DNA of 20,893 nucleotides from a virus, in IMG/VR virus record IMGVR_UViG_3300023181_000088, positions 1 through 20,893 of that record; one strand, 5' to 3'. Positions 7,268 through 14,169 of the stretch are shown here, piece by piece (the first letter of the stretch is position 1; every line of letters starts with the position of its first letter). The notes beneath the pieces are model-generated. The model was not told the origin of the DNA. It made no database searches and was given only the letters and a program-made list of their open reading frames with translations. A program made the translations under genes and the position numbers.

Positions 7268-9019
7268 ATGGGAAACTTCGCCACCGCCATTGCATCCGCC
7301 TGGCGCGCCTTCAACATCGACGGCGACGCCTCATCCGGCGCGCGCAAGCCCTCAAAGGCCGAGATCCGCGCGCTTGGGCCTGTCGCCGAGCAGCAATTCC
7401 AGCCCTTCGGCCTGCCGGCCATGAAAGGCTTTTCCGACGCCCTGGCGGCGGCCCTGGCCGGCGGAACGCTGCTCGTTCACTGGTACGGCGACAGCCTGAC
7501 CGAAGGCTATAGAGCGGGTGGCGCCGGTGGCGTCGTGAACAGCGGCCTTGCGACGTCGACGATCCGCCCGCCTGACCGGTTGCAGGCCGCCCTGGCCTAC
7601 GCCTTCTCCGGCATCGCGACCGTTACGGTCCAAAACTTCGGCGTGGCAGGACAGACCACCAAACAGGGTTACGACACTTGGGGCCCGTCCGGCGGCGCTG
7701 GACTTCAGGCCGGCCGCTGGGCCCTGGCCCAGGTAGCTCCGAACATCTCCATCCTGATGTATGGATACAACGACGCCAACGGCTACGGCGGGACCACGTC
7801 GAGCATTTCGGAGAGCCGCGATTACATCTCCCGTTGGTGCGCCCGGGAACTGGCGCGCAGCTCATATCCGATCGTCTTGATCCCGCCTCATATCCAGGAA
7901 GTCGCCGCTGATCGCACGCTCCAGCCCTACCGCGAGGCTCACCGGCAGGTTGCGGTTGAGCGCAGCCTCGTCAACGTCGACATGGACGATCAAATTTCCT
8001 GGATGGGCGCGGCGCGCTGGAGCGATGGCGTGCACCTGTCGGACATCGGCTATAACGAACTCGGTTGGCACCTGGCCGCCCTGTTCAGCAGCAAGGCCGG
8101 CGCGGCCCTTCCCCACGTCGCCGGCGGCTCACAGCTCACCCCGTACACGAACGGCCTCGACGGCGGCGTCCTCTTCACGTTCGCCGGCGCGCGTGACGGC
8201 GCCCTGCGCACGATCGCGACCACCAAGACGCTGGGCGTCGGCGTCTATTGCGAGGCGGACGTCTATCCGGAGGTCACGACGTACAATGCGGGCGGTACCG
8301 TCCGCGACATGACCATCTATTACGCCGGCGCGGGGTCTGGCGTGCCGAACCTGGCGATCAAAAGCCCAGGAACCGGAAACAAGCGGTCCAAGGTGCTCGG
8401 CCAGCGCCTGCCGCGCGGCTACCGCTACATGACGATCTTGAACGACGCCTCGCCGGCCGCCGATGCGTTTTTCGAAGGCCTCAAGTTCAAGGCCCCGAAC
8501 CGCGCCACGGCGTCGCCGTTCTCTGGCGATCGAGCGACCTGCGTCGGCGGCGTCGCTTCCAAGATGGGCGAGACGGGGGACTGGTGCTTTATCGACTATG
8601 AGGCCAAGACCTATGCCGGCTGGGAGGTCGAATTTAGAGGCACGATCCCGGACGACGGGAATGTCGGCCTGGTCATGGCCTTTGATCAGGACCAGTCGCT
8701 TAAGTCGGGTTCGGCCAATCAATTGATGGTCCTGCGCAGCGCGACCACGCCGAGCACCTTGATCCTTCGAACCCGGGTCAATGGTGTGGACACCGACGTC
8801 ACCGATCCGTCCTTTTTCCCGGCCTCTGGCGACTATGTCGGCGTTCTCAAGATCGTAGCGAACGCCGTCTCCGGGGCGTATGGCGTCTATCGGAACGCCG
8901 GCGCGGGTGGCCCGCTCGGCTCTGGATCCTCGATCCTGCCGATCTATCCCGGGATCGTTGTCCTGGGCGGAAGCGCCAAGGGCATTCAATGCGCCTCGCT
9001 CATCGTGCGGGAGACCTAG
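7268..9019 (+). CDS. Tail fibre/spike with SGNH (GDSL) esterase domain
   Basis: I place the start at ATG 7268, preceded by AGGAAAG; an in-frame TTG at 7232 is less likely. The 583-residue product opens with an alphaproteobacterial fibre-type N-terminus (GDASSGARKPSKAEIRALG, residues 19-37), probably for virion attachment. Residues 65-275 form an SGNH hydrolase: block I GDSLTEG with Ser76, block II NFGVAGQ (123-129), block III GYND (Asn168) and block V DGVH (Asp253, His256). The remaining 300 residues are beta-rich with no clear repeats. SGNH domains on fibres typically remove acyl groups from capsule, O-antigen or other surface glycans at adsorption. Substrate is unknown. Confidence 0.85.
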   Translation: MGNFATAIASAWRAFNIDGDASSGARKPSKAEIRALGPVAEQQFQPFGLPAMKGFSDALAAALAGGTLLVHWYGDSLTEGYRAGGAGGVVNSGLATSTIRPPDRLQAALAYAFSGIATVTVQNFGVAGQTTKQGYDTWGPSGGAGLQAGRWALAQVAPNISILMYGYNDANGYGGTTSSISESRDYISRWCARELARSSYPIVLIPPHIQEVAADRTLQPYREAHRQVAVERSLVNVDMDDQISWMGAARWSDGVHLSDIGYNELGWHLAALFSSKAGAALPHVAGGSQLTPYTNGLDGGVLFTFAGARDGALRTIATTKTLGVGVYCEADVYPEVTTYNAGGTVRDMTIYYAGAGSGVPNLAIKSPGTGNKRSKVLGQRLPRGYRYMTILNDASPAADAFFEGLKFKAPNRATASPFSGDRATCVGGVASKMGETGDWCFIDYEAKTYAGWEVEFRGTIPDDGNVGLVMAFDQDQSLKSGSANQLMVLRSATTPSTLILRTRVNGVDTDVTDPSFFPASGDYVGVLKIVANAVSGAYGVYRNAGAGGPLGSGSSILPIYPGIVVLGGSAKGIQCASLIVRET

Positions 9020-9067
9020 CGTTTCGGACCCGCGATCATGACGCCCGAAAATCAACTACGGCGAGAC

Positions 9068-9100
9068 CAACGCCCGTCGCTATGGTAGCGGCGGGCGTTG
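9068..9100 (+). other. Strong hairpin between fibre and lysis genes
   Basis: Bases 9068-9080 pair with 9088-9100 over 13 positions, 12 Watson-Crick and one T/G wobble, around a seven-base loop (TATGGTA). No T run follows on either strand, so it is not a classical intrinsic terminator. It may protect a 3' end, act as a partial terminator or be an attenuator between the tail and lysis blocks. The rest of the 105-base gap shows no gene. Confidence 0.6.
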
Positions 9101-9124
9101 GCGATTCAGGACCGGAGGCGGCTT

Positions 9125-9457
9125 GTGGACGAGATCTTGAGCGTCGCGATCTGGGGATTTCTCGGCGCCTTCGTCTACGCGGCGCCGAAGCTTGTAGCGT
9201 GCATCTACAGCGCCAAGACGAACGGCACGGGCTGGACCCTCTGCGCAGCGACATTCGTCGTCGCGATCCTAACCGGCCCGATCATGGCCGCCGCCTTCGT
9301 TCCCGCCATCGCCGAGATCATCGCCCGCACTGGCGACCATGATATGCGCGCCCTGGCGACAGCGGCCGGGATGATCGCCAACCCTATTGCGCCTGACCTC
9401 GTTAAGCGTATGAGCGGAAGGGTCCTCAAGAAGATCAGCCCGGAGGAGACCGAATGA
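9125..9457 (+). CDS. Small membrane protein of unknown function
   Basis: This 110-residue protein starts at GTG 9125, chosen because GGAGG lies 6 bases before it; an in-frame TTG at 9098 falls inside the upstream hairpin and lacks such a signal. Two hydrophobic segments are visible, about residues 6-28 (VAIWGFLGAFVYAAPKLVA) and 43-66 (LCAATFVVAILTGPIMAAAFVPA), followed by a soluble tail ending in basic and acidic residues. I do not recognise a family. It overlaps the next membrane protein gene by ATGA and sits just upstream of the holin-like and endolysin genes, so a role in lysis or its timing is plausible but unproven. Confidence 0.7.
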   Translation: MDEILSVAIWGFLGAFVYAAPKLVACIYSAKTNGTGWTLCAATFVVAILTGPIMAAAFVPAIAEIIARTGDHDMRALATAAGMIANPIAPDLVKRMSGRVLKKISPEETE

Positions 9458-9933
9458 ACACTTTCGAGATCGTCGCAGGCTTCGCCGCCATGGTCGCAAG
9501 TTTCGCGATGGCCGCGCGCCACATCTTGCTTTCGCCGAGCTCCTCGGCATGGCCCCGGGCGCCCCGCTGGCTCTGCCGCGTCCTGTTCGGCGGATCGGTC
9601 GTCATGCTGTATGGCGGCATGAACCTGGTCTTTGCAGGGGTCGACCAGGTTCGGCTTCCTCCTACCGACCGCCTCCAGCTGATCGCCCTTCTCCTGGCGA
9701 CCGTCGCCGTCGTGGAGTCGGCGTTCGTATGGAACCTGCTCGTCCAGCGCCTGCCCGCCCGCCTTACGTCCCGCCTGGAGCGCCTGGCCGCCATCGTCCG
9801 GGGAAAACCCGCATCGGCCGGGCAGATCCTACAGCCGGCCGAACTCGCGGCCCTGGCGGCCACGACAAAGAGCGGGTCGGTTTGGGCTCCGGCGGCCGAC
9901 GCCCTGCACCCGGTACGCGCCGACCAGGTTTGA
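9454..9933 (+). CDS. Predicted inner membrane protein, lysis-region
   Basis: This 159-residue protein starts at an ATGA overlap with the previous gene and has a strong GGAGGAG 5 bases upstream. Three hydrophobic segments lie near residues 5-25, 43-64 and 75-98. The C-terminal 60 residues are soluble, first basic (RLPARLTSRLERLAAIVRGK) and then Ala-rich. No named family is recognised. The two adjacent membrane proteins before a holin-like gene could be accessory holin or antiholin components, or membrane proteins that affect superinfection; the sequence does not decide. Confidence 0.7.
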   Translation: MNTFEIVAGFAAMVASFAMAARHILLSPSSSAWPRAPRWLCRVLFGGSVVMLYGGMNLVFAGVDQVRLPPTDRLQLIALLLATVAVVESAFVWNLLVQRLPARLTSRLERLAAIVRGKPASAGQILQPAELAALAATTKSGSVWAPAADALHPVRADQV

Positions 9934-9988
9934 CGGTCAAGCCTGGCGAGCGCATCTTCGCGGCTTCAACAGCATGAGGCCGAGCGCC

Positions 9989-10270
9989 ATGTCGCAAATC
10001 GAACCTGATCCCCCGGAAAACCCGATCGTTGTCCCCGCGTCGGTCGCCACGACTCAGGTTGAGTCGACCATTCGAGCGTTTGCCCTCGCAGTGGGCGGAG
10101 CCATGGCCGCCAAGGGCGTTGTCGACTCCAGCCTGGTCGACCCGGCCGTCGGTCTTGTCTTGGTGGTCGGACCCTTGCTTTGGTCCTACGTCTCCAACGC
10201 GCGAAAGCATCGTCGGGCCGTCACCATGGCGAACGCCCTCGACAACTCGATCGCGGTCGTATCGAAGTGA
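9989..10270 (+). CDS. Putative holin (Pam3-gp28-like)
   Basis: I choose the second ATG, at 9989, because GAGG is suitably spaced before it; the first ATG at 9974 would add five residues and has no such signal. The 93-residue product has a hydrophilic N-terminus rich in Pro, two hydrophobic segments (FALAVGGAMAAKGVV and VGLVLVVGPLLWSYVS) and a basic tail NARKHRRAV. This two-segment layout, with a short loop and a 'LLWSY' followed by basic residues, fits small phage holins of the type placed directly before the endolysin. Its last codons overlap the endolysin start as GTGA. Holins form membrane lesions that time lysis. Function is from topology and context. Confidence 0.7.
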   Translation: MSQIEPDPPENPIVVPASVATTQVESTIRAFALAVGGAMAAKGVVDSSLVDPAVGLVLVVGPLLWSYVSNARKHRRAVTMANALDNSIAVVSK

Positions 10271-10749
10271 GCGCGCACCACATTTTCGGAACCGCCAGCC
10301 TGGGCGAGCTCCGGGGCGTGCATCCCCTCCTCATCGAGTTCGCGCAGCGGACCCTGACGATCTCGCTCGTCGACTTCGCCGTTCACGATGGCTTGCGCAC
10401 CCTGGCCGAGCAGAAGGAATACGTGCGGACGGGCGTGTCGCAGACGATGGAGTCCAAGCACCGAGTCCAGGACGACGGATTTGGCCATGCGGTCGACCTC
10501 GTCCCGGTCATCAACGGAAAGAAGCGCTGGGAGTGGCCGCCGATCTATGAGATCGCCGCCGCCGCCTCGATCGCCTCGACAGACCTGGGCCTTGGGATTC
10601 GGTGGGGCGGCGCGTGGATCCAGATCAGGGGCCTCGAGAACCCGACTCCGGCGTCCATGAAAGCCCTCGTCGACGCCTACGGCGCCCGCAAACGCGCCGC
10701 CGGAAAGCCGTCGTTCCCAGACGGCCCGCATTTCGAGCTTTTCCCATGA
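10267..10749 (+). CDS. Endolysin, M15-family peptidoglycan peptidase
   Basis: This 160-residue enzyme begins at GTG 10267, overlapping the holin stop. It shows the M15 (VanY / L-Ala-D-Glu endopeptidase-like) pattern: VHDGLRTLAEQKEYV (39-53), SKH (His65), GFGHAVDLVP with Asp77, WGGAW (113-117) and GPHFEL with His155 near the end. His65, Asp77 and His155 are the expected zinc ligands. Such phage enzymes cleave peptide cross-links or stems of peptidoglycan in the periplasm once the holin opens the membrane. There is no signal peptide or signal anchor, consistent with release through a holin. Its stop overlaps the inner spanin start as ATGA. Confidence 0.9.
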   Translation: MSAHHIFGTASLGELRGVHPLLIEFAQRTLTISLVDFAVHDGLRTLAEQKEYVRTGVSQTMESKHRVQDDGFGHAVDLVPVINGKKRWEWPPIYEIAAAASIASTDLGLGIRWGGAWIQIRGLENPTPASMKALVDAYGARKRAAGKPSFPDGPHFELFP

Positions 10750-11198
10750 GCCGCGCCCTCGTCCTGGGCCTGGTGGTCCTGGCCATCGCCTTGACGGGGG
10801 CGTTCTTCCTCGGCGGCCCGTTCGTGTCCTACTGGAAAGGCCGCACCGCCAACGCCGAGGCCGGCCGAGAGCATGCCACCGACGACGCCGTCGGCCGGGG
10901 CCTCGAGGTCCAGGGAACCCAACAGCTCGGCGACGCCGCGTCCGCCTTGCAGTCTTCCGCCGCAGCCATGAGGAGCGCCGCCAATGCTCTCGACGATCAA
11001 GCCCGCCAGGATCCAGCCGCGAGCGACGCTCTGCCCCCTAGCGTGCTCGAGCGCATTCGCGTTGGCGATGACAGCTTGTGCGGCCGGGCCGTCGCGTGTC
11101 CCGACCGTGGCCTCGCCGGTGCGCCTGGTAGCTCCGGCCTGGGCGTTGCAACCCTGCACCGTGACGACGAACCTCGCCCCGACGATCAGCGGCCTTGA
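10746..11198 (+). CDS. Inner membrane spanin (Rz-like)
   Basis: This protein of 150 residues starts at ATG 10746, overlapping the endolysin stop. A single N-terminal membrane anchor (residues 4-27, ALVLGLVVLAIALTGAFFLGG) is followed by a helical, coiled-coil-prone periplasmic region (about 35-90). A segment LPPSVLERIRVGDDSLC (about 95-111) resembles Rz-type proteins. The last 40 residues overlap the outer spanin frame and are less conserved in character. Inner spanins join outer membrane lipoproteins to fuse inner and outer membranes in the last step of lysis. Identification rests on anchor, context and the overlapping lipoprotein gene. Confidence 0.75.
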   Translation: MSRALVLGLVVLAIALTGAFFLGGPFVSYWKGRTANAEAGREHATDDAVGRGLEVQGTQQLGDAASALQSSAAAMRSAANALDDQARQDPAASDALPPSVLERIRVGDDSLCGRAVACPDRGLAGAPGSSGLGVATLHRDDEPRPDDQRP

Positions 11199-11367
11199 GA
11201 GCCGGGACCGGGCTCGAGGCTTGGACGTCGCCGAGTGCGAGGGCAAACGCTCCCTGCTCGCCCAGACTGCTGCGCTCGAGCACGATTTCCAGGACCAGCA
11301 GGAGGCGGCGCGCGAGCGGCGCGCCTTGCCATTCTGGCGCCGATGGTTCACGCCCGCGCCGGATTGA
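10984..11367 (+). CDS. Outer membrane spanin lipoprotein (Rz1-like)
   Basis: This 127-residue product is read in the +1 frame relative to the inner spanin and overlaps its gene by 215 bases. ATG 10984 has AGGAG 8 bases upstream. The N-terminus is basic, then hydrophobic, and ends in ALAMTAC with Cys32 as the probable lipidated residue; Met at -3 is not the most usual lipobox. The mature part starts with a Pro-containing segment and ends in a charged helical region and FWRRWFTPAPD. An overlapping lipoprotein frame inside an Rz-like gene is a hallmark of two-component spanins. It is larger than lambda Rz1 (60 residues), so the C-terminal half could have another role. Confidence 0.75.
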   Translation: MLSTIKPARIQPRATLCPLACSSAFALAMTACAAGPSRVPTVASPVRLVAPAWALQPCTVTTNLAPTISGLESRDRARGLDVAECEGKRSLLAQTAALEHDFQDQQEAARERRALPFWRRWFTPAPD

Positions 11368-11385
11368 CGTTCTTTCCGCCTATCG

Positions 11386-11434
11386 CCTCTTGTGGCATTG
11401 ATCGAACGCCGCGCCCTGGCGGCCCGCCAAGAGG
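11386..11434 (+). promoter_or_regulatory. Possible RNA structure that masks a ribosome binding site
   Basis: CCTCTTG at 11386-11392 is the exact complement of CAAGAGG at 11428-11434, and the second copy contains the AGAGG Shine-Dalgarno for the ATG at 11444. A small inner stem, GCCGC (11408-11412) with GCGGC (11419-11423), can form between them. The gap between the outer spanin and the secreted protein gene contains little else. The structure could lower translation of the next gene or limit read-through from the lysis genes; this is inferred only from complementarity. Confidence 0.4.
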
Positions 11435-11443
11435 TCTAAAGCC

Positions 11444-11902
11444 ATGCTCCGCTCACTACGGCCCGCCGCCATGCTCGGGGCCGCGCTGGCCCTTCTGGCG
11501 CTTTCCGCCCCCATCCTGGCCGCGGCACAGGACACCGCCGTTCCCCGATACAAGCGGGCCGACGGGCAACTGTCGTTCGGGCAGGGAGTCCAAGTGCTCG
11601 GCTCCGACGGGAACCCGCTACCGGGCGGGCGACCCCTCAACCCGACGACCATCTATTCGGCGCAGAAGACTTGCGCCGTGACGGCCGCGGCCCTGACCGC
11701 GCACGCGCTGGTCAACGGCGTGGTCCTATCGTCGCTGTCGACGAACACCGGGACGGTCTACGTCGGCCCGTCGGGCGTCACGGTCTCGACCGGGTATCCT
11801 TTGGTTCCCGGCGAAAAAATCAGCTACGGCGTGACCAACACGTCCGCCGTTTTCATCATCTGCACCAACGCGACCGACGTCGTCGCCGTGACTGGAAACT
11901 GA
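11444..11902 (+). CDS. Secreted small beta-rich protein of unknown function
   Basis: This 152-residue protein has AGAGG upstream of its ATG and a classical Sec signal peptide at residues 1-27 (basic start, long Ala/Leu core, ILAAA then Q). The mature part has a short polar segment and then, from about residue 70, a beta-rich domain with NTGTVYVGPSGVTVSTGYPL, VPGEKISYGV and VVAVTGN. That domain type recurs in phage virion proteins, where it forms a small beta sandwich, so its export signal is odd. Two cysteines (in KTCAV and IICTN) could form a disulphide in the periplasm. It is followed after 3 bases by a second secreted protein, an SGNH hydrolase. The function is unknown; a periplasmic or surface partner of that hydrolase is a guess. 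Confidence 0.7.
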   Translation: MLRSLRPAAMLGAALALLALSAPILAAAQDTAVPRYKRADGQLSFGQGVQVLGSDGNPLPGGRPLNPTTIYSAQKTCAVTAAALTAHALVNGVVLSSLSTNTGTVYVGPSGVTVSTGYPLVPGEKISYGVTNTSAVFIICTNATDVVAVTGN

Positions 11903-11905
11903 CCT

Positions 11906-13420
11906 ATGAAATTTCTCGCAGCCGCCGCCCTGGCCTGGACCGCGTTTGCGGCCCCTGCCCTGGCCCAAGCGCCGGCGATCCCGCCTAGCGCTCCCATCCA
12001 GGTTGTCGACCCCCGGATCCGCGCCCCGGCGAGCGTCCGCCAGGTCACGAACCGAACCGCCATCAACAACACGAAATCGGGGTCGGCCACCCGCCAGGGC
12101 TGGCGGACGTGGCAAATGAGCTATGCGCCCCTGTCGGCCGTTAAGGTCTGCCGGTGGAACGGCTACACCAACGGGTCGGCCGGCGGCGTTAGCGGCGTCG
12201 AGACGGGCGCAGGCGGGGCCCTGACGAGCAAGATCACGGTCGAATATCCCGTCGGCACCTATACCGTTCTCAAGTGGTCGGGTTCGAACAGTGGTGTCAT
12301 CGCCGACAACGCCGTCGGCTGCACCGACCTGACCACCCTTCCGACGATCATTCCGGCTTTCGCCCGTTTCCGCCTGGCCGGTGATGACCAATACCTCTCC
12401 GGCGGTCAGGTGGTTTCCGCCGTCTGGTCCAACGTGGCCGACCGCGCCGGCGGGGACGAGTACCTCGTCAACACGACGCAGGATTATACGGAAACGTCGA
12501 CTGTTCTGGGCAGCTCCCTAACCCAGGCGGTCATTCCCCAGCTCGTCATGGGCCTAACTGACCGCACGGTCTACGCGCTGGTCGGGGACAGCATTTTTGC
12601 GGGTGTCAACGACTCGGTCCTCAGTTCGAACGGCGGGCGGGGCGAGGTCGGCCGGGCCGTGGCGCAGTTTGGTCCACAACTGAATTACGGCGTCCCCGGC
12701 GATCGCGCGCAATATGCCGCAGCCAACTTCACCCGCCGCCTTTCGCTGATCCAGATGGGCGGCGCCAAGACGGCATTTATAAACCTTGGCGTCAACGATT
12801 TCGCCAACAGCCGCACGGCCGCTAACGTCCTGACCGACCGCGCTACGCTCCGGGGCCTACTGACCGGGATCAACGTGTTCGATCTCACCGTCACCCCGCA
12901 GTCATTGTCGACGAACGGTTTCCGGGATGCGGCGGCGCAATCGATCTCCGGCGCCTCGACCTCAAACGTCGAGAGGGTTTCGTTCAATACCACCCTTCGC
13001 ACCACGGCCATTGCGACGAGTTCCGGCGTTGTGGATGCGGCGGCTTTGGTCGAAACGAAACCGGCCGGATCCTTTACGGGCTCGATTGCGACCACGACTT
13101 TGACGGTAACGGCCCTGGCCAATGCATCGACCGTGATCAACGTCGGCGACGTATTGACCGGAACGAATGTCACCGCGGGGACCTATATCACCGCCCTCGG
13201 GACGGGGGCCGGCGGAACCGGAACCTACACGGTCAGCGCCTCTCAAACGACGGCGAGCACGTCGATAAGCTACCCGGCAAACGACAACGGGCTTACTCAG
13301 AACGGGGGAGTTTGGACCCCGCGCTGTATGGCGGGCGGCGACGGGACTCACCCGAATTCCGCCTGCAATGACAACGTGTTTCAGCCGGCTATTGCCGGGG
13401 TTCTGTGGGCCCGCCGCTAG
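11906..13420 (+). CDS. Secreted SGNH/GDSL-family hydrolase with inserted beta domain
   Basis: This 504-residue protein has a clear Sec signal peptide (1-20, ending PALA, then Q). Residues 50-215 are a beta-rich region of unknown type. The SGNH domain follows: GDSIFAG with Ser229, NYGVPGD (260-266), NLGVNDF with Asn297, and DGTHP with Asp479 and His482. Between the third and last blocks sits a Thr/Gly-rich insert (about 388-455) with [18 protein letters not shown] and [12 protein letters not shown], a module common in phage fibre and adhesin-like proteins. Esterase or acyl hydrolase activity on a surface glycan is likely. Export implies action on the producing cell's own envelope, unlike the fibre enzyme. 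It is the last gene of the rightward operon. Confidence 0.8.
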   Translation: MKFLAAAALAWTAFAAPALAQAPAIPPSAPIQVVDPRIRAPASVRQVTNRTAINNTKSGSATRQGWRTWQMSYAPLSAVKVCRWNGYTNGSAGGVSGVETGAGGALTSKITVEYPVGTYTVLKWSGSNSGVIADNAVGCTDLTTLPTIIPAFARFRLAGDDQYLSGGQVVSAVWSNVADRAGGDEYLVNTTQDYTETSTVLGSSLTQAVIPQLVMGLTDRTVYALVGDSIFAGVNDSVLSSNGGRGEVGRAVAQFGPQLNYGVPGDRAQYAAANFTRRLSLIQMGGAKTAFINLGVNDFANSRTAANVLTDRATLRGLLTGINVFDLTVTPQSLSTNGFRDAAAQSISGASTSNVERVSFNTTLRTTAIATSSGVVDAAALVETKPAGSFTGSIATTTLTVTALANASTVINVGDVLTGTNVTAGTYITALGTGAGGTGTYTVSASQTTASTSISYPANDNGLTQNGGVWTPRCMAGGDGTHPNSACNDNVFQPAIAGVLWARR

Positions 13421-13875
13421 AGCCTGGCGGAACGACGACGAGGTGGGGCCTCGGGCGCAAGTCCGGGGCCTTTTCCTTGGGCGGTCGCAGAGAAGATCGC
13501 CAACAGGATTGCGGCCTCCTGGACGAAAAAGAACACGTTCAAGACGCGGCGATAGTTGAGCGTCGAGACCAGGCCGAGCGCGTAGACGCCATGGCCGACG
13601 AGCTGCACCAGGAAGGCCGCGGCAACGACCCAGAGCCAGCGCCGCGGCGGGTCTCCGGTGGTCAAGATCAGCGCCGAAGCGAGTCCGACGGCATCGAGCA
13701 GAGCAAGAGGGTCAAGGCCCATGACGGCCGGGAATTTCAGCTGCAGTCCATTGCAAATGACGCAGCTGAAAAGATTCCACCAGGCCAGGTAAATGACTGA
13801 CCGTCGCGGGGACGCGAGAGACGCCCCCGCGACGATGACCGCGACCAGGAGCGATATGATCGCGCTCGGCTCCAT
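13417..13875 (-). CDS. Multi-span membrane protein, end of leftward operon
   Basis: This 152-residue protein starts at ATG 13875 and has about four hydrophobic segments: residues 4-22, 27-50, 55-72 and 82-105, with a possible fifth near 115-134. The C-terminal 20 residues are basic and Pro-rich ([10 protein letters not shown]) and are encoded over the terminator of the opposing operon. No family is recognised; there is no catalytic motif. It is the last gene of the leftward operon and is separated by 3 bases from the preceding gene. A membrane-level role such as superinfection exclusion is possible, but no evidence in the sequence singles it out. Its TAG stop shares the CTAG tetramer with the opposite gene. 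Confidence 0.65.
   Translation of the reverse strand: MEPSAIISLLVAVIVAGASLASPRRSVIYLAWWNLFSCVICNGLQLKFPAVMGLDPLALLDAVGLASALILTTGDPPRRWLWVVAAAFLVQLVGHGVYALGLVSTLNYRRVLNVFFFVQEAAILLAIFSATAQGKGPGLAPEAPPRRRSARL
13447..13474 (+). terminator. Intrinsic terminator for the rightward late operon
   Basis: GGCCTCGG (13447-13454) pairs with CCGGGGCC (13463-13470), 8 base pairs with one T/G wobble, around an eight-base loop, and is followed at once by TTTTCCTT. It lies 27 bases after the late operon stop and within the 3' coding end of the opposing membrane protein gene. Orientation of the T run shows it acts on rightward transcripts. Confidence 0.75.
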
Positions 13876-13878
13876 GGC

Positions 13879-14130
13879 TTAGCCGCCGGGCGGGGGCGGC
13901 GGGGGCTCGTTCTTTCCCGTGCCGCCCGAACGCAGGGTCACGCCCTCGGTTTGGGCCGGGCAGTGGGTTCGCAGGGCCGCGAGGGCCTCGTCGGCCGTCT
14001 TGTGGATCTTGGCCAGCGCGCGCATGCAGTCTTCCCTGACCGCCGGGTCGGGGATCGTTTGCGCGATGAGCTCGGCCCCGTGTAAGGCCGTCTCGATCAG
14101 CGTTACGCCGAGTTGAATTCTTTCTCTCAT
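13879..14130 (-). CDS. Small helical protein of unknown function
   Basis: This 83-residue protein starts at ATG 14130, supported by AGGAGT about 5 bases upstream. Residues 1-58 are predicted helical (LGVTLIETALHGAELIAQTI, CMRALAKIHKTADEALAALRTHC), with Cys35 and Cys57. The C-terminus is a Gly/Lys stretch ending in six prolines and GG. No family recognised. It lies between a gene of unknown function and the terminal membrane protein gene of the leftward operon. Confidence 0.6.
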   Translation of the reverse strand: MRERIQLGVTLIETALHGAELIAQTIPDPAVREDCMRALAKIHKTADEALAALRTHCPAQTEGVTLRSGGTGKNEPPPPPPGG

Positions 14131-14143
14131 GGTCGACTCCTAT

Positions 14144-14162
14144 CCCGCGAAATGCGGGTTTT
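14144..14162 (+). terminator. Weak terminator-like hairpin facing right
   Basis: CCCGC (14144-14148) and GCGGG (14154-14158) flank a five-base loop, followed by TTTT. Read rightward this is a short intrinsic-terminator shape, a possible backup for transcripts passing the main terminator. On the leftward message the same hairpin lies directly before the AGGAGT of the gene at 14130. A five-pair stem can occur by chance. Confidence 0.35.
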
Positions 14163-14169
14163 CGATATG

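Noticed and set aside
8129-9055. Minus-strand open frame of about 300 codons opposite the tail fibre
   Set aside because: It is a GC-rich antisense frame; the plus-strand fibre gene has clear SGNH blocks.
11364-11395. TTGACG as a -35 box for a promoter of the secreted protein genes
   Set aside because: No acceptable -10 box lies at 16-18 bases, and the TTGACG itself overlaps the outer spanin stop codon.
13384-13400. CCGGC/GCCGG hairpin as terminator of the leftward operon
   Set aside because: The stem is short and no T run follows it on the minus strand, so I could not support a leftward terminator here.
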